Source: Gammaproteobacteria bacterium
Lineage (GTDB): Bacteria > Pseudomonadota > Gammaproteobacteria > UBA4575
Assembly: GCA_028279275.1 (NCBI GenBank)
Contig: JANQOB010000018.1
Location: forward strand, 124,001-188,000
Direction: 5' to 3'
DNA length: 64,000 bases
Under the pieces are notes generated by a model, which had not been told where the DNA came from, searched no databases, and saw only the letters and a list, made by a program, of their open reading frames with translations. How positions within the stretch are numbered: the first letter of the stretch is position 1; every line of letters begins with the position of its first letter. This document shows positions 1 to 8,907 of this stretch, piece after piece. A program made the position numbers and the translations under genes.

Positions 1-180
1 AAATGGGCAGCAACTCCAATCCTGCTTTTTTGAGAGTAGATCTCTAACACATCCTGTAGAAGAGAGCTGCTCCTCGCCTGTATCAGCATAAAGATACTGT
101 TTCAGAATTTTGAAACAACAGGCTTTCGGGTGAAGCGCCCTGACGAAGCGACGTAATAACCAATTGAGATATGGTGCCAT
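1..180 (-). CDS. possible hypothetical protein, cut by left edge
   Basis: A minus-strand frame starts with ATG at 178-180, directly after an in-frame TAA, and stays open for 60 codons to the window edge. The peptide begins MAPYLNWLLRRFVRALHPKA and contains two CC pairs. I do not recognise a family, and there is no convincing ribosome binding site. An open frame of this length can occur by chance, so this is only a candidate. It would be divergent from rpoH. Confidence 0.25.
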   Translation of the reverse strand, partial: MAPYLNWLLRRFVRALHPKACCFKILKQYLYADTGEEQLSSTGCVRDLLSKKQDWSCCPF

Positions 181-462
181 TTAGCAGCCATGTTCGAGGT
201 GAATTTCATTGCCAAAAAGCATGTGATCCACAACCTTCTCTAAGAACCGTTATTGAGCAAATTCGACTTAATGCAGTGCTAGGGGTGGAGTCTAAATACT
301 TTGAATTTGCGTAAAAATCAGGCTTTTTGTACGTGTTAAATGCGTTCATTAGGTCAAATACAGGTCAATATTGAACCTTTCGCCTAATTAGCACTCTAAC
401 CTCAAGACTGCTAAAATATGCTTAGCAAACCAAAATCAACCAAAGAGGGGAAATTAGCCAGA

Positions 463-1329
463 ATGTCAAAGTCGATTATGCCTACCCAAACTCATTTATC
501 AGTATCTACAGCTAATGTAGACAGCTATATCGCGTCTGCTTATCAACTACCTGTGTTAGATGCAGAGCAAGAGCATGCACTCGCCATTCGCTTGCATGAA
601 CACAATGATTTGGATGCCGCTCGCACTTTGATTCTTCATCACCTTCGCTTTGTGGTGCAAGTTGCCCGTGGTTATAGCGGTTATGGCCTACCCCTTGCTG
701 ATTTAATCCAGGAAGGCAACATTGGATTAATGAAAGCAGTAAAAAAATTCGACCCACATAAAGGAGTGCGCTTAGTTTCTTTTGCTGTTCACTGGATACG
801 AGCTGAAATTCATGAGTTTGTATTGCGAAATTGGCGTATTGTTAAAATTGCTACAACCAAAGCACAACGCAAATTATTCTTTAACTTGCGCAGTAGCAAA
901 AAAAGATTAGCCTGGTTAAATCAACAGGAAGTTGAGAATGTCGCAAAAGAATTAGGCGTCAAACCTGTAGAAGTCTTAGAAATGGAAAAACGCCTCAGTA
1001 GCCCTGACCTTGGTTTTGATCTGCCTGAGCAGGTTGATGACGATGAATCATCAACAAACTATTCACCTGCAACATACTTAACGAGCGACAGCGCGTCTCC
1101 TGCAGAACAATTAGAGCAGAATGATTGGCAAGCCCATCAAACTCAGCAGTTACAAACTGCTTTACAAGAACTTGATGAACGTAGCCGCGAAATTATTGCT
1201 AAACGTTGGCTCGCTGAGAAAAAAACAACACTACAAGATTTAGCTAAGGAATATGACATTTCAGCTGAACGTGTGCGCCAGCTAGAAAGTAATGCAATTA
1301 AAAAACTTAAACTTGCCGTAGCAACATAA
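463..1329 (+). CDS. rpoH: RNA polymerase heat-shock sigma factor RpoH (sigma-32)
   Basis: Alternative sigma factor that directs RNA polymerase to heat-shock promoters. Region 2 is clear ([32 protein letters not shown]), the RpoH-specific box QRKLFFNLR is at about residues 135-143, and the C-terminal region 4 helix-turn-helix reads [11 protein letters not shown] chose ATG 463 (288 aa, close to the 284 aa of E. coli) because AGAGGGG lies 12 nt upstream and the protein then begins where homologues do. An in-frame ATG at 418 would add 15 unconserved residues. A TAAAAT at 411-416 could be a -10 element. The usual ftsEX neighbours are absent; the gene converges on ctaA with only 3 bp between the stops. 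Confidence 0.97.
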   Translation: MSKSIMPTQTHLSVSTANVDSYIASAYQLPVLDAEQEHALAIRLHEHNDLDAARTLILHHLRFVVQVARGYSGYGLPLADLIQEGNIGLMKAVKKFDPHKGVRLVSFAVHWIRAEIHEFVLRNWRIVKIATTKAQRKLFFNLRSSKKRLAWLNQQEVENVAKELGVKPVEVLEMEKRLSSPDLGFDLPEQVDDDESSTNYSPATYLTSDSASPAEQLEQNDWQAHQTQQLQTALQELDERSREIIAKRWLAEKKTTLQDLAKEYDISAERVRQLESNAIKKLKLAVAT

Positions 1330-1339
1330 TAGCTACGGC
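1315..1339. terminator. hairpin spanning the rpoH and ctaA stop codons
   Basis: GCCGTAGC and GCTACGGC form a perfect 8-bp stem with a 9-nt loop. The rpoH stop lies in the loop and the ctaA stop overlaps the other arm. On the minus strand a T-run follows after about 10 nt; on the plus strand there is none. This is a plausible shared terminator or mRNA 3'-end structure for the two convergent genes. Confidence 0.45.
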
Positions 1340-2322
1340 TTCTCCAGTCGTGAGTAGAAAATCAACGTAACAACACTCAGCAATAATAATGCTGCACCAC
1401 CATTGTGCATAACGGCAACGCTAATCGGTAGGCTCATTACCACATTTGAAATTCCTAGTACTATTTGAGCAAGTAAAAACAATAAAGTAATGATTGCTAA
1501 TTGACGCATATTTGATGACGACAATTTACTCATCATTATTCGGAACAACACGACGATCCAAAATATTGCAACCACAATTGCAAAAACTCGATGGCTAAGA
1601 TGAATAGCGGTTCTAGCAGGATTATCCAACACCCCAAATTCATAGTTTTGACCTAATCCACGCCAAAACACAAACCCTTCTTTAAAGTCTGTTGCAGGCC
1701 ACCACTTTCCCTGACAAGTTGGAAAATCTGGACAAGCCAAGGCGGCATAGTTTGCACTTGTCCAGCCACCTAATAAAATTTGCACCACTAATAAAAACAG
1801 CCCCACTAATAAAATTGATGTTAGAGGTGTATTGCTTGTTGTAGTTTGACTAGCTGCAGGTTGCAACACCAACCACCAAAGCAACGCTAAGATGCTCAAT
1901 CCACCTAGTAAATGCAGCATTACAATTACTGGTTTCAATAACAACGTAACAGTCCACATACCTAATAAACCTTGAAATATAACCAAGCCAACTAGAAAAA
2001 CGGGTAGCCACAAAGCTTGACCTGCTTGCTTGCGATTCTTAATCGCTAAAAATGCCAAAATGAGAATCAACAGGCCTAATCCTTCGGCCATGTAACGATG
2101 GATCATTTCTTTCCATGCTTTGTCGATCTCAACTGCACGTTCTGGAAATTCTTGATTTGCTTGATCGATCTCAGAACTTGATTCAGGAACGCCTAACAAA
2201 TGTCCATAGCAGCCTGGCCAATCCGGACAACCTAAACCCGCATCCGATAACCTCGTGTAAGCACCCATTACCACAACTGCAAGTGTTAACAAGGTTGCAA
2301 GTAGAGCAATCTTTCTAAACAT
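1333..2322 (-). CDS. ctaA: heme A synthase (CtaA/COX15)
   Basis: Integral membrane enzyme that oxidises the C8 methyl of heme O to make heme A for the aa3 oxidase encoded just upstream. The 329-aa protein has about eight hydrophobic helices and the COX15/CtaA signatures: TRLSDAGLGCPDWPGCYG near the N terminus, a second CPDFPTCQGKWWP block midway, and conserved histidines in HRYMAEG, HLLGG, HLSHRVFA and MHNGG that ligate the hemes. It is the last gene of the minus-strand surf1/Sco-like/ctaA run. CtaB (heme O synthase), often the next gene, is not in this window. Confidence 0.96.
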   Translation of the reverse strand: MFRKIALLATLLTLAVVVMGAYTRLSDAGLGCPDWPGCYGHLLGVPESSSEIDQANQEFPERAVEIDKAWKEMIHRYMAEGLGLLILILAFLAIKNRKQAGQALWLPVFLVGLVIFQGLLGMWTVTLLLKPVIVMLHLLGGLSILALLWWLVLQPAASQTTTSNTPLTSILLVGLFLLVVQILLGGWTSANYAALACPDFPTCQGKWWPATDFKEGFVFWRGLGQNYEFGVLDNPARTAIHLSHRVFAIVVAIFWIVVLFRIMMSKLSSSNMRQLAIITLLFLLAQIVLGISNVVMSLPISVAVMHNGGAALLLLSVVTLIFYSRLEKP

Positions 2323-2335
2323 TTTATGTCACCTT

Positions 2336-2926
2336 TTAGCCAATCTTAGAGACTTTTAATAAGCGTTTAAGATCTTTTTTGATGCCTTTTGATGTTGCAT
2401 CACGAGAATAATGCATCATTAAATTACCCAGTGGATCAATTATGTAGATTACGTTTTTATGCAGATCATATGTGGAAAGTGAATTGGGTGTATTGTCAAT
2501 TTTAAACCAACTTACCTTCATATCAGGATAGTTTTTAATAATATCATTGAAAGATTGCTTATTGTTTTTATTGTCTATTCCAAGATACTTACCTTGCACT
2601 CGCTGACGATCGCGACCTAACGATAAACGCACTTGGCGCATTTTAAATAAACTTGCCTCACAATAAAGATCACAGTGTTCATCGCCAACATAAAGCAGTG
2701 TCCATTTACCCATGAACTTTTGTTTGTCCCAAACATCTCCATCAATAGATGTTATTTTAAAATCATCTAAAGGTTTTGCAGGTTCTATTAAAGCACCATG
2801 ATTTTGAGTTTTAGAATTCATCCAGCTATTTGGAACATAAAAAAGCCACATAGCAAAGAAAAGAGGCCCAAAAAAAACTGCAAATATCGCAACTAGATAA
2901 ATTCTACTTCTTGTTTGTTCTTTCAT
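2336..2926 (-). CDS. Sco-like membrane-anchored copper chaperone/thioredoxin-fold protein
   Basis: 196 aa with one N-terminal membrane helix (about residues 9-31) followed by an extracytoplasmic thioredoxin-like domain. C85 and C89 form the CxxxC copper/redox motif of the SCO1/SenC family (GDEHCDLYC), and histidines follow at DLHKN and MMHYS. Sco proteins deliver copper to, or keep reduced, the CuA site of CoxB, which fits its place between surf1 (10 bp upstream) and ctaA (13 bp downstream). It is more divergent than classical SenC, so copper binding is inferred from the cysteines and the context. Confidence 0.8.
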   Translation of the reverse strand: MKEQTRSRIYLVAIFAVFFGPLFFAMWLFYVPNSWMNSKTQNHGALIEPAKPLDDFKITSIDGDVWDKQKFMGKWTLLYVGDEHCDLYCEASLFKMRQVRLSLGRDRQRVQGKYLGIDNKNNKQSFNDIIKNYPDMKVSWFKIDNTPNSLSTYDLHKNVIYIIDPLGNLMMHYSRDATSKGIKKDLKRLLKVSKIG

Positions 2927-2936
2927 TTTAATTTAA

Positions 2937-3653
2937 CTATGAAGTTTTCGATTTAGATATATGCAACACAATAAAAATAATAAACAAGCTAAGTGCGAGT
3001 GCAAACCACTGTACCGCATAAGCTAAGTGTCGATCAGGCGAGAATGCAAAAATTTTCCATGCCCTTAAATATCCATCTTGTTGATCCTTGTCTAAACGCA
3101 AAGTAAACGGCTGCAGGTTGAAGCCTATACGTTGACTCAATGCTGAAAAATCTAAGAATTGAATTAACCTAGGCCACTGTGTATCGCCATTGTCGATCTC
3201 ACCTAATGTGAACGGATCCCCATAGGGGGCATATACTTGTCCCATTACAGTACGCAAATTTTCGTCTACGTCTATTTCAGGTAGTTGATCACGCGAACGT
3301 TCTATTGGCACCCATCCACGGTCGACTAATACAATAAAATCCGTATCAATAACTTTAAATGGTGTAAATATATTGTAACCGACTTGATGATCGTGTACTT
3401 GATTGTCCAGCACAAATTGTTTACTTGAAATATAACGTCCTTGTAATTCAATACGTTGATAGCGTAATTTCTCTGGCTCACTTACTGGTAAACGAATATC
3501 CTGAAGTGTATTGTTACGCTGGAGTTCATAATTTTGTAGAATTTGCTTTTTTTCTTCTGCACGCTGCAATTGCCAAACACCTAGTAAAGATAAGAAAAAA
3601 ATTCCAACTGCAGTTACAGTTAAAACTAACCAGGAAGGTTTACGCCAATACAT
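2937..3653 (-). CDS. SURF1 family cytochrome oxidase biogenesis protein
   Basis: 238-aa inner-membrane assembly factor with the family topology of two terminal helices, one at about residues 8-26 and one at about 212-232, enclosing a periplasmic domain. SURF1 signatures are visible: GVWQLQRAEEKK, QRIELQGRY, VLDNQ, VLVDRGWVP and YAVQWFALA near the C terminus. SURF1 assists heme a3 insertion into CoxA. It is separated by only 21 bp from the divergent DUF2909 gene, so its promoter must lie in that short gap or overlap coding sequence. Confidence 0.93.
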   Translation of the reverse strand: MYWRKPSWLVLTVTAVGIFFLSLLGVWQLQRAEEKKQILQNYELQRNNTLQDIRLPVSEPEKLRYQRIELQGRYISSKQFVLDNQVHDHQVGYNIFTPFKVIDTDFIVLVDRGWVPIERSRDQLPEIDVDENLRTVMGQVYAPYGDPFTLGEIDNGDTQWPRLIQFLDFSALSQRIGFNLQPFTLRLDKDQQDGYLRAWKIFAFSPDRHLAYAVQWFALALSLFIIFIVLHISKSKTS

Positions 3654-3674
3654 TTTTAAATCTTTATTATTTTT

Positions 3675-3884
3675 ATGGTTATAAAAATCATCATCATATT
3701 AATGTTTGTGGTCATTCTCATCAGTCTTGGCGCTGCGTTATATTACTTATTACAAGATAGAGGCACTACCAAACGTACTGTAAACGCATTAACTGTGCGT
3801 ATCGCTATTTCTGTATCGATTATCCTATTACTCATCCTAGGATATTATGGCGGGGTGATACAGCCTCATGGTATTGGTGGGTAA
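3675..3884 (+). CDS. DUF2909 twin-transmembrane protein
   Basis: 69-aa peptide made of two membrane helices (about residues 3-24 and 42-61) joined by a short basic turn containing a DRGTTKRTVNALTVRI stretch typical of DUF2909. Proteins of this family commonly sit between coxC and surf1 in gammaproteobacterial oxidase clusters, as here; their function is unknown. It is the only plus-strand gene inside the cluster. No strong ribosome binding site precedes the ATG. Confidence 0.85.
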   Translation: MVIKIIIILMFVVILISLGAALYYLLQDRGTTKRTVNALTVRIAISVSIILLLILGYYGGVIQPHGIGG

Positions 3885-3911
3885 AGTAATTAAAATAAAT
3901 TTTTTAGTCTG

Positions 3912-3938
3912 AAAAAAAACGCCGCAACCGCGGCGTTC
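3912..3938 (-). terminator. rho-independent terminator after coxC
   Basis: AACGCCGC, loop AACC and GCGGCGTT form a GC-rich stem (3919-3938). Read on the minus strand it is followed directly by a run of eight T. It ends the DUF2244-coxBA-ctaG-coxC transcript and separates it from surf1 and ctaA. Confidence 0.9.
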
Positions 3939-3959
3939 TTAACTCTATGAAAGCTGCAA

Positions 3960-4832
3960 TTACATAATATATACGAATATAAACAAGCCCAGCCACACAA
4001 CATCAACAAAATGCCAGTACCATGCTGCTGCCTCAAATCCAAAATGGTGCTCGGGGTTGAAGTGCCCTCGAATACATCGAATCAAAATGACAAATAATAT
4101 GATCGCACCAATGGTTACATGCATGCCATGAAAACCTGTCAACATAAAGAATGTAGAACCATACACACCTGAACCTAAGGTTAAGCCCAAGTGGTTATAG
4201 GCTTCGTAGTACTCAAATCCCTGAAGTGCCATGAAAATTGCGCCTAACAAAACAGTTAATGCCAATCCAATAATGAGCTGGCCCCGATGATTGGCCTTAA
4301 GGGCATGGTGTGCCCAAGTTAATGTCACGCCACTGGTAAGAAGTATTATAGTGTTAACGAGAGGCAAACCATTCCATGCCATGGCTTTGAACTCTCCACC
4401 AATTTCGCCTGGGCCATTTGCAGTAAGCGGCCACAGTGCTTCAAATCCTGGCCATAAATAACTATTGGTTGCGGCACCGGAGGCTTCGCCCCCTAACCAA
4501 GGTAGTGAATACACTCGCACATAAAAAAGCGCACCAAAAAACGCTGCAAAAAACATTATCTCGGAAAAGATAAACCAAACCATGCCCCACCTAAATGACA
4601 CATCGACTTGTTTATTGTAGTTTCCAGATTCACTTTCTTTTATAACAGCGCCAAACCAACCGAAGAGCATTACAAGTAGCACAAGTAAGCCAAACGCCAT
4701 TATGTATGTGCCCCAACTTGCACCATTTAAATAATTAGAGAACCCCACCATTAAGCTGAAAACTGCAATTGAGCCAACAAATGGCCAGTGACTTCCGTGG
4801 GGGATGTAGTAGTTACTTTCAGCGTTTGCCAT
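3960..4832 (-). CDS. coxC: cytochrome c oxidase subunit III
   Basis: 290-aa integral membrane subunit III of the aa3 oxidase with seven predicted helices. Typical motifs are SFRWGMVWFIFSEIMFF, the FHGMHVTIGA segment, the HFGFEAAAWYWHFVDVVWL block near the C terminus, and the glutamates lining the lipid-binding cleft. The start ATG (MANAES) is preceded by AAGAGA. It is the last gene of the oxidase operon and is followed by a strong terminator. Confidence 0.97.
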   Translation of the reverse strand: MANAESNYYIPHGSHWPFVGSIAVFSLMVGFSNYLNGASWGTYIMAFGLLVLLVMLFGWFGAVIKESESGNYNKQVDVSFRWGMVWFIFSEIMFFAAFFGALFYVRVYSLPWLGGEASGAATNSYLWPGFEALWPLTANGPGEIGGEFKAMAWNGLPLVNTIILLTSGVTLTWAHHALKANHRGQLIIGLALTVLLGAIFMALQGFEYYEAYNHLGLTLGSGVYGSTFFMLTGFHGMHVTIGAIILFVILIRCIRGHFNPEHHFGFEAAAWYWHFVDVVWLGLFIFVYIM

Positions 4833-4928
4833 ATCTATCTCTTGGTTACAAAGTCTCTGATTAATTTTGATACATTGTTAAAAAATATCTCAAATTCTTC
4901 ACTAATAAATCAGAGTCTCTTTTGGTTA

Positions 4929-5489
4929 TTAAATTGTTTTTAAATTTATCATTTTGTTGTCAGCCGTGTTGCTTACATCAAAATAAGTATAAGAAAGTGT
5001 CACAGTTTTCACGTGTTCCGGAAGCGCAGGATTGATAAGAAATACCACTGGCATTTCCATAGTTTCTCCTGCTTCTAGCAGTTGATCGGTAAAACAAAAA
5101 CACTCCGTTTTAATAAAATGATTTGCTGCAGCGTAAGGTGCAACACTAGGGACTGCTTGCCCCACCATTGATCGCATTGTTTTATTGTTTACAAAAAAAC
5201 TTGTTTGATAGGCTTTGCCTGGATGTACCTGCATTTTTGCAATCTCAGGTTTGAAGTCCCAAGCCATGCCTTGATTTAAATTGGTTACGAACTCAACAGT
5301 AATCGTTCGTGATTCGTCCACTGTAAAATCTACGGGCTGCTGTTGCTGAGTGACTGTATCGGACTTGCCATTTAAACCGGTAATATCGCACAACAAATCA
5401 TATAGAGGCACCAACGCGTATCCAAAGCCAAACATAGCGATAGCTACCACAAATAATTTAGAGGCACTTTTTCTATTTGCGTTAATCAT
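4929..5489 (-). CDS. ctaG: cytochrome c oxidase assembly protein CtaG/Cox11 (copper chaperone)
   Basis: 186 aa with one N-terminal helix (about residues 10-30) and a periplasmic Ig-like domain. It delivers copper to the CuB site of CoxA. The Cox11 signatures VPLYDLLCDITGLNGK and ECFCFTDQLL (the copper-binding CxC) are both present. It lies between the 33-aa small membrane protein and coxC, its usual place. Confidence 0.96.
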   Translation of the reverse strand: MINANRKSASKLFVVAIAMFGFGYALVPLYDLLCDITGLNGKSDTVTQQQQPVDFTVDESRTITVEFVTNLNQGMAWDFKPEIAKMQVHPGKAYQTSFFVNNKTMRSMVGQAVPSVAPYAAANHFIKTECFCFTDQLLEAGETMEMPVVFLINPALPEHVKTVTLSYTYFDVSNTADNKMINLKTI

Positions 5490-5495
5490 AAGTAC

Positions 5496-5597
5496 TTATT
5501 TTGATGCCACCAAAAAATAAAAACCAACATAAATAAACAATGCAACGCAAGCTAATATGATCGCGGTTCGTTTAGCTTCGCGTTTTGACTGTTTCAT
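5496..5597 (-). CDS. 33-aa single-helix cytochrome oxidase small protein
   Basis: A short frame reads MKQSKREAKRTA and then one hydrophobic helix (IILACVALFIYVGFYFLVA) ending in SK. Its start lies inside the 3' end of coxA (26-bp overlap, different frame) and its stop is 6 bp before the ctaG start. This basic-N-terminus, one-helix layout between coxA and ctaG matches the small CoxA-associated peptides often left unannotated in proteobacterial oxidase operons. Translation is probably coupled to coxA. A regulatory or assembly role is inferred from position only. Confidence 0.8.
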   Translation of the reverse strand: MKQSKREAKRTAIILACVALFIYVGFYFLVASK

Positions 5598-7200
5598 AAT
5601 GTTGATGTGTAAACCAGTTCCACTCACCTTTAACATTTGGTGGTGTAGTAAAACTATGATATGGAGGAGGTGAACTCAAAGTCCATTCCAAACCTTCTGC
5701 ACCTTCCCATACTCGATCAGTAGCTTTTACGCCACCACGTATAGTCGCAATTACTAATCCTAAGAAAATGATTTGTGCAAAACCAAATCCAAATGCGCCT
5801 ATTGTGGCAATTTGGTTATAGTCTGAAAATTGTAATGCGTAATCTGGTATGCGTCGTGGCATTCCCGCTAGCCCTACAAAGTGCATTGGGAAAAATGTGA
5901 TGTTAACGAAAATGGTGGATAACCAAAAATGCGTCTTACCCCAAAACTCACTATACATATGCCCCGTCCATTTCGGCAACCAATAATAAACTGCTGCGAT
6001 AATTGCAAAAATAGACCCGGGCACTAATACATAATGAAAGTGCGCAACAACAAAATAGGTATCATGGTACTGGAAATCAGCCGGCGTGATGGCCAACATT
6101 AATCCAGAGAATCCGCCGATTGTGAACAAAATAATAAACGCTATTGCGAATAACATAGGTGTTTCAAATGTCATTGCACCCCGCCACATTGTACAAACCC
6201 AATTAAACACTTTAACCCCGGTGGGTACAGCGATGAGCATAGTGGCCAACATAAAGAACAACTCACCCGCTAATGGCATTCCCACGGTAAACATGTGATG
6301 TGCCCACACGATAAAGGATAAAAATGCAATTGACGCCGTTGCATACACCATAGATGAGTAACCAAATAATGGTTTACGTGCAAATGTTGGAATAATGCTG
6401 GAAATCACACCGAAGGAAGGCAAGATCAAAATATATACTTCCGGATGTCCAAAAAACCAAAAGATGTGTTGGAACAAAACAGGATCACCACCACCAGCAG
6501 CATTAAAAAAGCTGGTTTCAAAAAACTTATCCGTAAGCAGCATTGTTACGCCGCCTGCTAACACAGGCATTACCGCAATAAGTAAGTAAGCTGTAATTAG
6601 CCATGTCCATACAAACAATGGCATTTTCATGAGTGTCATACCGGGTGCACGCATATTTAAAATGGTAGCAACGACATTGATCGCACCCATGATTGATGAC
6701 ATACCCATAAAATGAATTGCAAATATTACAAAGGGAAATGCGTCACCTGTTTGCAGTACCAAAGGAGGATAGAGCGTCCAACCTCCAGCAGGACCGCCGC
6801 CATCCATAAATAAAGTAGACAGCATCATTGCAAAGGCAAATGGCAGAATCCAGAAACTCCAATTATTCATTCGCGGCAAGGCCATATCAGTAGCACCAAT
6901 CATCAGTGGGATCAGCCAATTTGCTAACCCAGTGAACGCGGGCATGACCACGCCAAAAATCATAACGATGGCATGCATCGTAGTCATAGAATTAAAAAAT
7001 TGCGGATCAACAAACTGCATGCCTGGCTCGAACAGCTCCGTGCGAATTATCAACGCCATGAACCCGCCAATAAAGAACATAATAAATGAGAACCACAAAT
7101 ATAAAGTACCTATGTCTTTGTGATTTGTGGTCGTGATCCAACGCATTATTCCGGAAGGATGATGGTCGTCATGGTGTTCGTCAGCTGTCGTCGTTGACAT
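5572..7200 (-). CDS. coxA: cytochrome c oxidase subunit I (aa3 type)
   Basis: 542-aa catalytic subunit carrying heme a and the heme a3-CuB centre where oxygen is reduced. Visible features are TTNHKDIGTLYLWF at the N terminus, the D-channel region (ANWLIPLMIGATDMALPRMNNWSFW), GHPEVYILILPSFG with the glutamate and CuB histidine, the WAHHMFTVG histidines, and HDTYFVVAHFHYVL with the heme a3 and heme a ligands. These mark an A-type heme-copper oxidase. Subunit II lies 50 bp upstream in the same operon. Confidence 0.98.
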   Translation of the reverse strand: MSTTTADEHHDDHHPSGIMRWITTTNHKDIGTLYLWFSFIMFFIGGFMALIIRTELFEPGMQFVDPQFFNSMTTMHAIVMIFGVVMPAFTGLANWLIPLMIGATDMALPRMNNWSFWILPFAFAMMLSTLFMDGGGPAGGWTLYPPLVLQTGDAFPFVIFAIHFMGMSSIMGAINVVATILNMRAPGMTLMKMPLFVWTWLITAYLLIAVMPVLAGGVTMLLTDKFFETSFFNAAGGGDPVLFQHIFWFFGHPEVYILILPSFGVISSIIPTFARKPLFGYSSMVYATASIAFLSFIVWAHHMFTVGMPLAGELFFMLATMLIAVPTGVKVFNWVCTMWRGAMTFETPMLFAIAFIILFTIGGFSGLMLAITPADFQYHDTYFVVAHFHYVLVPGSIFAIIAAVYYWLPKWTGHMYSEFWGKTHFWLSTIFVNITFFPMHFVGLAGMPRRIPDYALQFSDYNQIATIGAFGFGFAQIIFLGLVIATIRGGVKATDRVWEGAEGLEWTLSSPPPYHSFTTPPNVKGEWNWFTHQHYETVKTRS

Positions 7201-7250
7201 ATGTTTGCTCCGAATGTTCTTTAAATTTTAACTATTAAACTTGTACGCAA

Positions 7251-8174
7251 TTAATTAATAAGTGCATTTTGTTCTATGTTCTTATTTTCCTGCTGTAAAG
7301 AAGCGTTACTTCCTTGAGAATCTGCCACTGTTTTATTGCTTTGTTGCAAAGAAATGCTACTTCCTTGAGAACCTGCCACTGTTTTATTGCTTTGCTGCAG
7401 TACCCATGCGTCGAATTCTTCTGGAGGCAGTGCGCGCACGACAATAGGCATGAAACCGTGATCACGCCCGCATAGCTCTGCACATTGACCACGATAAATT
7501 CCAGGCTCATCTATTTCTGTCCAGGCTTGATTGATGTAGCCAGGAATTGCATCTTTTTTAACTGCTAGATCTGGTACCCACCATGCATGTATTACATCAT
7601 TTGAAGTAATTAGAATACGAACTTTACGATTGGTAGGCAGAACTAATTCATTATCAACTTCTAGCAGATAGTTTTCATTTTTCTCACTTCGATTATAAAT
7701 TTCATTGCGAGATGTTTTTAATACACTATAGAAATCAACATCATGATCAATGTAATCATAGTGCCACAACCATTGATAGCCTGTTACTTTAACAGTCATT
7801 TCTGAGTCACTTACATCTTCCATATCAATTAATACTTTTGCTGCTGGAATGGCTATACCAATTAATATTGCAAAGGGTATCGCAGTCCATACAAATTCTA
7901 ATAAAACACTCTCATGAAAGTCAGCTGGTGGTACACCTTTTGATTTACGGTCTCTTATTAAAGAGACAATCATTGCACCAAATACGATTATCCCTATTAC
8001 ACAACAGATATAAAAAATGAGCATGTGCAAATCGAAAACTTCTTTACTTATTTGCGTCACACCCTCAGTCATATTGTAAGGCTGAATATCCGCTGAAACG
8101 TCTAATGAAAAAAGAGCAATCAAACCGCCCAACAAACTGTAGCGTAGTGAATGTTTAATAGGATTGTCTTTCAT
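7251..8174 (-). CDS. coxB: cytochrome c oxidase subunit II with a repeated C-terminal tail
   Basis: 307 aa: signal peptide, two membrane helices (about residues 46-70 and 90-112) and a periplasmic cupredoxin domain with the CuA site (GQCAELCGRDHGFMPI, two Cys, His and Met). It takes electrons from cytochrome c; there is no fused heme-binding CxxCH domain. After the domain ends (PPEEFDAWV), residues 259-307 form an unusual Gln/Ser/Asn-rich tail of two 17-residue repeats and a partial third. That tail is absent from ordinary CoxB proteins. Confidence 0.96.
   Translation of the reverse strand: MKDNPIKHSLRYSLLGGLIALFSLDVSADIQPYNMTEGVTQISKEVFDLHMLIFYICCVIGIIVFGAMIVSLIRDRKSKGVPPADFHESVLLEFVWTAIPFAILIGIAIPAAKVLIDMEDVSDSEMTVKVTGYQWLWHYDYIDHDVDFYSVLKTSRNEIYNRSEKNENYLLEVDNELVLPTNRKVRILITSNDVIHAWWVPDLAVKKDAIPGYINQAWTEIDEPGIYRGQCAELCGRDHGFMPIVVRALPPEEFDAWVLQQSNKTVAGSQGSSISLQQSNKTVADSQGSNASLQQENKNIEQNALIN
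7254..7400. repeat. 51-bp in-frame tandem repeat inside coxB
   Basis: Units at 7350-7400 and 7299-7349 encode LQQSNKTVAGSQGSSIS and LQQSNKTVADSQGSNAS. A degenerate partial unit at 7254-7298 encodes LQQENKN before the stop. The 51-bp period keeps the frame. Confidence 0.9.
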
Positions 8175-8196
8175 GTATTTTTTCCTAGCTGTGTAA

Positions 8197-8694
8197 TTAA
8201 CTTTTATTAAGTGTAATGTGTAATGTTCGCATTAAAGACCTTGCTAAACTTTCTCTTTCCTCATCAGTCAAACATTCGCCTATTTCAGTTTGTGAGCCTT
8301 TTGATCGAACAAGCAGTTTGCTGGGATGTCCCAGAAGTTTTGAATCTCTTAATTCCAGATTAACCCACGCTCGATCAAATTCCCACGTTTCATTAGGCTG
8401 CTGTAGACCTTTTTCCACAATAAGCTTCTCATTCCCTACAGTTATCACTTCTTTATAGCGATTACGCAAACAGCAAGTATATAAAGCAACCGATAAAATT
8501 AATATTTCTAACCCTACAAATGGCAAAATAAGCCACAATCCATGTAATGCGAATACTCCTGCAATACTAAACGACAAAATTCCAACATTAATGATAAAAA
8601 TTTTGTTGCCTCTCCAGGAAAGAGATTGGTTGTGTTGAACTATAAACTGTGTTGGAACCTCCAGTTCATGATCTATATCAGCAACTGTGTTCAA
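8197..8694 (-). CDS. DUF2244 membrane protein of the oxidase operon
   Basis: 165 aa with two closely spaced helices (about residues 31-70) and a C-terminal domain containing WEFDRAWVNLELRD and LGHPSKLLVRSKGSQTEIG, both characteristic of DUF2244. The family commonly precedes coxB; its function is unknown. The start is a TTG at 8692-8694, supported by AAAGGA 8 nt upstream. It is the first gene of the oxidase operon, so the operon promoter should lie within 8695-8907. Confidence 0.85.
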   Translation of the reverse strand: MNTVADIDHELEVPTQFIVQHNQSLSWRGNKIFIINVGILSFSIAGVFALHGLWLILPFVGLEILILSVALYTCCLRNRYKEVITVGNEKLIVEKGLQQPNETWEFDRAWVNLELRDSKLLGHPSKLLVRSKGSQTEIGECLTDEERESLARSLMRTLHITLNKS

Positions 8695-8907
8695 ACTATT
8701 AATCCTTTAATCGCAAATCCCTTGCCCATTTATATTTAGCCCTAAATTCATGGGTTTATAGATGATATATCTAATAAATTTAAGATTGATCATTGTATCT
8801 CTTCATTAGAAAAAGTCATATCTGACACTTAAGCGCAATGGAGATAGCTGTATAGTATTAAATATCAAATCTTATATTGCCATTAGCATCGGTTATTAGC
8901 TTTAATA

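Noticed and set aside
1-417. Structured RNA (6S, SRP, RNase P or tmRNA) upstream of rpoH
   Set aside because: None of the diagnostic conserved segments of these RNAs could be found on either strand.
7254-7400. CRISPR-like or minisatellite repeat
   Set aside because: The units are contiguous, without spacers, and keep the coxB frame, so they are a coding tandem duplication.
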